From Apostichopus japonicus (Eukaryota > Echinodermata > Holothuroidea > Aspidochirotida > Stichopodidae), in contig NC_092576.1 in assembly GCF_037975245.1 (NCBI RefSeq), forward strand, positions 38,202,111-38,266,110: 64,000 nucleotides of DNA. Direction: 5' to 3'. The position numbers were made by a program, and so were the translations under genes. This document shows, piece by piece, positions 57,766 to 64,000 of this stretch. The notes beneath the pieces are model-generated. The model did no database searches. It saw nothing but the letters and a program-made list of their open reading frames with translations, and was not told the origin of the DNA. Every line of letters begins with the position of its first letter. Within the stretch, counting starts at the first letter, position 1.

Positions 57766-60700
57766 CTGCAAAACAAATATCCAACACATCATAATTTTGG
57801 AAGATCAGGAAGATTGAACATAACTAGCTGAATGAGATGAAATCATGTACAATTAAAATAGTATATGATGTCAAAAGTCCTATATACAACATTTTAAAAT
57901 CAAATGGTAGATTATTCAAAAACTATTTTACACCATATATGATTAGCTGTTATCAGCATGCTTCTATTAAATTGTGTGACATGTCAGGGTAATTGCTTAC
58001 TCTACAGAGAGTCATTGCATTTTTTTTTGTACAGGAGAGTCAAATTCTTATAGCAAGAGAAAATAGGTGGGACATATACTATGTGGTATGTACATCCCTT
58101 CAGCTGAAGTGGAAGCCAAGAGATACAAATTTACAGCCAATTTGCCATCACCATTCCCCCTACCCTTCAATCCGGTGTATACTAAACCTATACAGGTTAT
58201 AGCAAAAGTTTCAAGATATACAATATTTTGTGTGAAAGTAACAAAATTACAAAATCAATAAGGGAGTTAACTCTCAATGTGATTTGGCATTGGTTCAATA
58301 CATACCAGGAGTAGATGATGGTAAATGTAGGAATTGAACAGAAAGTGGGAGGGTTCTTTAACGTGGGTTAAAATAGTACATACATGAAATACTACTATTG
58401 CTATCTTTAACCTCAAAGTACAGGATAGCCAAAGCAATGGAGGTCAAGGCAACTCCAACAACCCCCCCCCCCTAACATCCTAAGCTTCAAGACAGAACGG
58501 AAATGTTTTACAGCCCGGCCCCTGAATGATTCTCCCATTGCAAACAGGGTAAAAATGGTCTATGTTAAAAGTATGCTGTATTGACCCCAAATATGCAAAT
58601 TTTCAAATATGGTCCATTGCATATGGTCATAATTTTTATACTCTTCATATTACCACTCTGAAGGTAATTATCCTCACTGGGACATCCAACCATCTTCTTT
58701 GCTTATTTAGCATTATGGGAAAAGTTTAGAGGGTAATGCCTCCAGGAAAAGTGCAGTTTGATATCATATAGCAAGTATAGCATTTAGTTAGGGGCCTATA
58801 CATCTTTAACCTCTATACATTAAGAGTGATCAAGAGAAATATATTGGGTTGGGATAACTTAAGTACATATAGGCAAAGGTATTAGTAAGTATATAGGAAT
58901 ACCACCTTTGAAATTAATTTATTAGCCAGGCAACAAAAACGGAGGGCAGAGGATATACCCAGTAGCTTATCAAAAGGAAGGGGATCAAACGGGGACCAGG
59001 ACCGCCAAGAAGTCATCCCTTAGCTTCCAGATGGAAGGTATAACAGAAGTTTTTTTAAACAATATCGCTGACATTTGTTCATCCCTTAGGTAGAAAAGAA
59101 CAGGGCAGGAATATGCCCAGTAGCTTGGACAAACAAGGGGGGGGGGGGAGGCAGAGCATCCACAGGGAAGACTTAAAAACATAATCAGGACCACCAAGAA
59201 GTCTACCCTCAGCTTCCAGATGGAAGCCAGCTGGGGGTACACTTCAGAGCCCCAATGATCACCCCCCCCCCTCCGATCCTTCCGTTGGAAACAGTTTAAA
59301 ATAGGGTCTATGCTAACCTACACACATTGAGTATTGCAGTTATCAAAATTAGACAATCAATAAAGGAAGCACCTCTCAATTTGATTTTACATCGTTTCAT
59401 GCATACAAGGGCATGGAGAATGGGTGAGGGTAGATATTAAAGGAAAAATGTGACAAAGATATTTGGGAATAGGTGAACATTATTACATATAGGCAAAGGT
59501 ATATTGGGAAGTATATCTAAGAATACTACCGTGAAATTAAATCGGTTAGATAATAAAAAGAAGAAAAGTAGGGTAGGGATATATCCTGTAGTTTAGCCAA
59601 ACAAGGAGGGGAGGATAAGGGGGGGGGATAAATCAGGACCACCAAGAAATCTACCCTTAGCTTCCAGATGGTAGCCAGCTGGGGGAATATTTGATAGCCC
59701 ACAATAAATCCCTGTGGCCCATTGCAAATATGGATAATTGGGGTCTATGTTTACCTCTTCATAATTGAAAGTTATCAATAACATAATAAGGCAATCTAAA
59801 AGGGAGGAAACTTTCAATGTTATCTTGCATTGGGTCTGCTTAACAGGGTTAGAGGAGGGGTAGGGTCGAGATTGAAGAGAAAGGGGGAGATGTTTTGGAG
59901 TGGGGCAACATTATTAAGTATGCTATATTAAGAGTGAACTGTCTAGCACTGCTATTTTTGACCTTAATGTACGCACAGAGCAATACAGGACAAGAAATTC
60001 CCCATCCCCTTGCCATTTGTTGCAAAACAGAGGCCAAGGGATAATTTTTCACAGCCCCAATGTTTCTCCCCATTACAAACAGGGTCAAAAGGGATCAATG
60101 TTAACCTCTGCACATGCAGTATTGCCTGCAGTAACAAAATTAGGCAATCAACAGAGGAGGCAACTCTCAATGTGGTTTTAGAGTGAGTATTCTAACTGGG
60201 CATACACAATTTCTTAAAGTTATTGAATGAATGAACAAACATTTACAGATACACAATGAACATGAAGTTTACCCACTAAAAATCCCAAATGCATAAATGG
60301 CAATAAGATGTATACAGATCAACCTCACTATAGTGCTTTAATATTGGATTCTATGCAGTACTCTTTTTGCCTTTTTCCAATATATTTGGTATTGACTTGT
60401 CCGCTTTCTAGTGAATACTTTAGGATATATTATTCCTTTCAACATTTCATCATGGACTGGTTTAACTTTAAGTTATGAGTAGGGGATAATTGCTATCTGT
60501 ATGGAATAACATACGAAGCAAGCATGAATGAGTTCTGACACATTATTACAATGTCAACATTAAGTTTATTTAAGGTGATCCTAGCAGGTTAGGGTCATGT
60601 ACCATAGATCCTATTGCTCAATTGACACATGCTTTTGCAATTTGCTTTCTTGCATTGCAATTGCAAAGAGATATCTTATAGTTTTAACACATTGACATAG

Positions 60701-60980
60701 TCCCAGATTTATCCATTTTATTAAATGTTTTCTTTTAATGGGGTTGCAATAAAAATAGATATTTTTAAATAATCAAACATAACCAACTAATCAACCAAGT
60801 AAACAATCAATCAATACTGTAAAATAAAAGCAAGCCCTTGTCAAAGTTAATGTACAGTAAAGGCTGTTAAACGAACTACAGTATTGATTAGATGAGCATG
60901 ATTTACATTGCTCTGTTTTACACAGCCTTAATTTCTATTGATGAATCTTTCTTAGATGATCAACAAAGCAGAAGGATTAC

Positions 60981-61037
60981 CTTCAAAAGGCCACAAAAGG
61001 ACATGTTTTCCAGGCTGGAACTGTCATTGGTCGCTGC
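60981..61037 (-). CDS. Gene A, exon 3, copy 3
   Basis: Nineteen codons, borders CTTCCAG and GAAG/GTAATC, phase 0. Differs from copy 1 by Arg to Met in LENRSF. Part of the long plus-strand frame that covers it (60892-61077) is its shadow. Confidence 0.45.
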
Positions 61038-61512
61038 CTGGAAGAAATTTCATTTTGTAGATTTGAATGAAGTATAATGAAAGAGTATTTTAAATAAAGG
61101 GCAACACTAAATATAAGTGTATTTTATATGAAATAGATTTGTGGTTTCAAACCAGTGTACTTAAACCAGTAGTCAGCCAACTTTTGACTGCAAGAACTTT
61201 TGACAGCAAGAAATTCAGGCACTCAGCCATGAACAAACTGATTACCAGCCAATCCCATGCTATCCCCCTCCCCCCCCCCCCCACACACTCACACCTCCAC
61301 AAAAATACAAAGTCTTAACTCTCCAGAGAAAGGGCTTATCAGAGTATTACTTTTCTGTGTGGTAAAAAGAGCTAGTGCACAGGTGCAATCATATCCATAA
61401 ATGTCTGCAACTTACCTGACTAATAACATAAAGACAGAACATAACATAAAGAAATCATAACAACTAAAAACTACTCTAATGTTGCTTTTTAACTTGGGAA
61501 GTTTGCACTTAC

Positions 61513-61548
61513 TTGTGCATCATTACTTTGAGTAAAAATATTGGCCAT
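61513..61548 (-). CDS. Gene A, exon 1, copy 3
   Basis: MANIFTQSNDAQ followed by GTAAGT. Between this and exon 3, the segment that carries exon 2 in copy 1 is missing, so copy 3 would give a transcript skipping from exon 1 to exon 3. Both junctions are phase 0, so the frame would survive. Confidence 0.45.
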
Positions 61549-62481
61549 ATTCCGAGGCCTGTTCTTATGTTACAACTGAACATTAGGCGTAACATACATC
61601 AATTCTTGAAGAATCAGATGTGTTTACTGATGAAATACAGTAGCAGCTTGTGACTATGGCGACTATGGATTCGAGCCGTATCAACATTTCTACAGTAACT
61701 GTAATTTATTTTTCGGGGGCATTGTGGCAAACATTAAACACAATGCGGCAATAGGTTTCCTGAACAAACTTATACATTTTGTACAAAAATATAACTTTAC
61801 ATTTTACGTCGGAACCAGGTAGTATGTTCGGAACCAGGTAGCAATCAGTTGGGCGGGTACTTGGGTTAATTGTGCAAACACTAGTTTATATCAATCTCAT
61901 ATCAAAGCTTTAAAGAGACTATTGCAGCCGGATCAAGACCTATTCTGTATAATAACATGACACAAAATCTTAAAATTTTGCAAGAAAATTGGTATGTGTA
62001 GCAATTGAGATGTGAGACGTATACATCTCCCATGATCACAGAAACTGCAACAAATCAACTAATTGTATCTTAAAGATCTGTACTTACTGGCCCCATATTA
62101 AGCATGCTATCACTTTAAAAGCTTATGAGATTACGTTCTAGCTGTAGACTGTAGAAGTTAAACAAAAAAAGCTGTGACTTCAAATTAGCCTGGAAATATA
62201 TACATCATTCTTCTTATGTTTTTCACTAGTATGTGTTCTTCTGGTACAGTTCAGTTTGCAAAGACGATGAAAATATAAATGTTGTTAAACTGATTGATTC
62301 TGAGAGGTTCAGATCATGTCTAGCTTGGCTTGAGCATTATCTCTTGTAGAGTTGGCATGTTGAATGTTGGAACTTGGAATACAACAAGCACACTTTAAGT
62401 TACATATAAACTCTGACAAAATGCTTTGTACTAAGTTTAACTGGAAAAGATACAAAATTTAACAATGTACTGTACAGTACC

Positions 62482-62609
62482 TATTTTGTCATCTATCCAA
62501 CAAGATGTCAATGAAGTGTGATCTGTTTTCTCTTTGCAGTAGTTAATAGCTGCCTGCAAATGGCTAGTTTTTCTTAATCTTGGACATAACTTCATCTACA
62601 GGTCTGAAA
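62482..62609 (-). other. Possible 5' exon of gene A, copy 3
   Basis: Counterpart of 4142-4268 with the same acceptor (TTGTATTTCAG) and a GT donor (AAAATAG/GTACTG). The frame seen in copy 1 is broken by an added base in an A run and a 3-base loss. Confidence 0.2.
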
Positions 62610-63786
62610 TACAAAATAGGTGTAAGATGGATGGTCACTACTCTTCTAAGACTAAAGTAACAGTATAGGCCTAGGATATGTTATGTTACTCTATGAGTAT
62701 TATACATATATGTGACTGAGTTCAAAGACACCCTTCTCTAATCTGCACTATTTGAACAATTGTGTCTGGCCATAAATGAGTAAACAATTCTAGACTAGTC
62801 AAGCATAGCAGGCTGGTGGGCTTTATCTCCAAAAGGTAGGTTGAAGCGTGAGCATTCTCATTATGTTCCCTGTTGATTGAATATACAATCTTATATGGAC
62901 TAAAATGAAGTCAATCCACTTCTATAAGTCATGAAGATTTTGATTAAACAATTGTCCAGCCTCAGCTCAAATTTATTGACAGCCAAACCTTCCAATATTT
63001 CCCTATCAAAGCATTGTTCAATTGAAATTACACAATTCACATTGCACTAACAAATCAAAAACCAATTGCATTTCATCAGAAAAATATGATGATTGAGAAC
63101 TCTTTGGGTCCTTTATTCAAAGAAAATGGCCCAATACCACGGTAGTACTTGATTGTTCAAATTGTTGAGTGGTAATGGCAGTGGTGACAGCTGCTTTGAT
63201 TTGCCAGCATGATAAATGTGATACTTACTTTCTTAGTGAGGATGCATTGAATTAGTTGAATTTGCGATTGATTAGCCTACACGTAGTTTGTAAGTTGTAG
63301 GACTACCAGTACTGCAGTACCTAGTACTAGGTATCACCATTCAATACATTACACGTGCAGTAGTAAATAAGTGTAGTATAGTAAAGGCTTCATGATTGAC
63401 GCACCCTCGTAATTGACACACCTTCAAATATTACTAGCAACGATACAGCAGGCCACCTAAACATTTTGCAGTGTAGCAGAACTACATATTTCATCAGCTT
63501 GAATCCATTTCAGCTATTTGCTGACCAAATTGTGGTTTTTCTTAAGCTTTTAACACCCTCCACCCAGTTTTGCACGTTTCTTGGTCATTTGGAATCTTAC
63601 ACCCTAAAAATAACCAACATTACCTCAATATGATACCACTTATCTCTGGGACCTGACCTGTCTGAGCTTAGAGGCTCAGAGCATAGCAAACTGCATACAA
63701 AGTCAATTGATGTATACTAAGGCCTCACTACACTACACTACAGTTAGCCTATCAACGAATGTGTCAATTTAGGGGTATGAAAGAAC

Positions 63787-64000
63787 AAAGTGGCTATTCT
63801 TACGACTAGTTGTAAGAATAATTTCCGACTACGCATGCGCAGTTGCTATTTTCATGACCAGGAGTACTATTTTTACGACGAGGAGTAACAATAATTTGCG
63901 GTTAGGGTTAGGGTAAGGGTTAGGATTGAGGTTTAGGGTTATGTTTAGGGTTAGGGTTACCCCTACTACATGGCAGTTGCTTTATTTACTTTACTGCACT
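63787..64000. repeat. Short degenerate repeats with interstitial TTAGGG-type tract
   Basis: Immediately beyond the edge of copy 3 are three related 25-50 bp segments (CTATTCTTACGACTAG, CTATTTTCATGACCAG, CTATTTTTACGACGAG). They are followed at 63900-63960 by imperfect GGTTAGGG units (GTTAGGGTTAGGGTAAGGG and so on). The first segment contains the near-palindrome TTCTTACGACTAGTTGTAAG. This looks like a repeat with internal telomere-like units, not a chromosome end. Confidence 0.7.

Overview
This window is animal nuclear DNA: very long (AT)n, (ACAT)n and (TGA)n microsatellites, tRNA-derived SINE-like units, a CR1/L2-like LINE, a Ty3/Gypsy element, a Penelope-like fragment, terminal-inverted-repeat elements, and short exons with GT/AG borders in long introns. 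The mix, the TTAGGG-type telomeric motif and the high divergence between copies fit a marine invertebrate, perhaps a non-vertebrate deuterostome, but the species cannot be fixed from sequence alone. I see no intact host gene. Most open reading frames are microsatellite read-through or mobile-element fragments.

The main structure is a locus present three times in two orientations. Copy 1 (about 2919-18155) is inverted relative to copy 3 (about 52955-63786). Copy 2 (21528-31180) is a direct repeat of copy 3 (48420-59701). Separately, 1-1358 is a direct repeat of 46921-48282. Several homology edges lie at (AT)n tracts or at a SINE-microsatellite block. Each copy carries private insertions. Copy 1 has a 6.76-kb Gypsy element (9872-16632) with seemingly identical 273-bp LTRs. 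Copy 3 has a 1451-bp LTR-like insertion (54669-56119). Copies 2 and 3 share a 643-bp element with inverted ends and an 8-bp target duplication that copy 1 lacks. The copies therefore split in order: copy 1 first, then 2 from 3. Alternatively, some of them are unmerged haplotypes in the assembly.

The repeated locus carries pieces of a multi-exon gene (call it gene A). Four short in-phase acidic exons lie on the plus strand of copy 1. Copies 2 and 3 hold the matching exons on the minus strand, plus a downstream Cys-rich, C2H2-like pair of candidate exons. No copy holds the whole set. A possible opposite-strand first exon (gene B) starts at a TGACGTCA site in copies 2 and 3.

The Gypsy element is itself interrupted at its RNase H/integrase junction by an internally deleted Penelope-like element (11873-13634). 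That element has 163-bp terminal direct repeats and a hammerhead-ribozyme-like motif just upstream of the right-hand repeat. The unique spacer between copies 2 and 3 (31181-46920) holds a SINE with giant (ACAT)n and (TGA)n tracts, a decayed LINE (about 38.9-43.1 kb), a second tRNA-like/SINE unit, and a 1156-bp hAT-like element (46556-47711). The 18.2-22.6 kb spacer holds a ladder of palindromic TTCTCTAAGAGAA units, a 429-bp (AT)n tract, a G-rich minisatellite and tandem units of about 370 bp.
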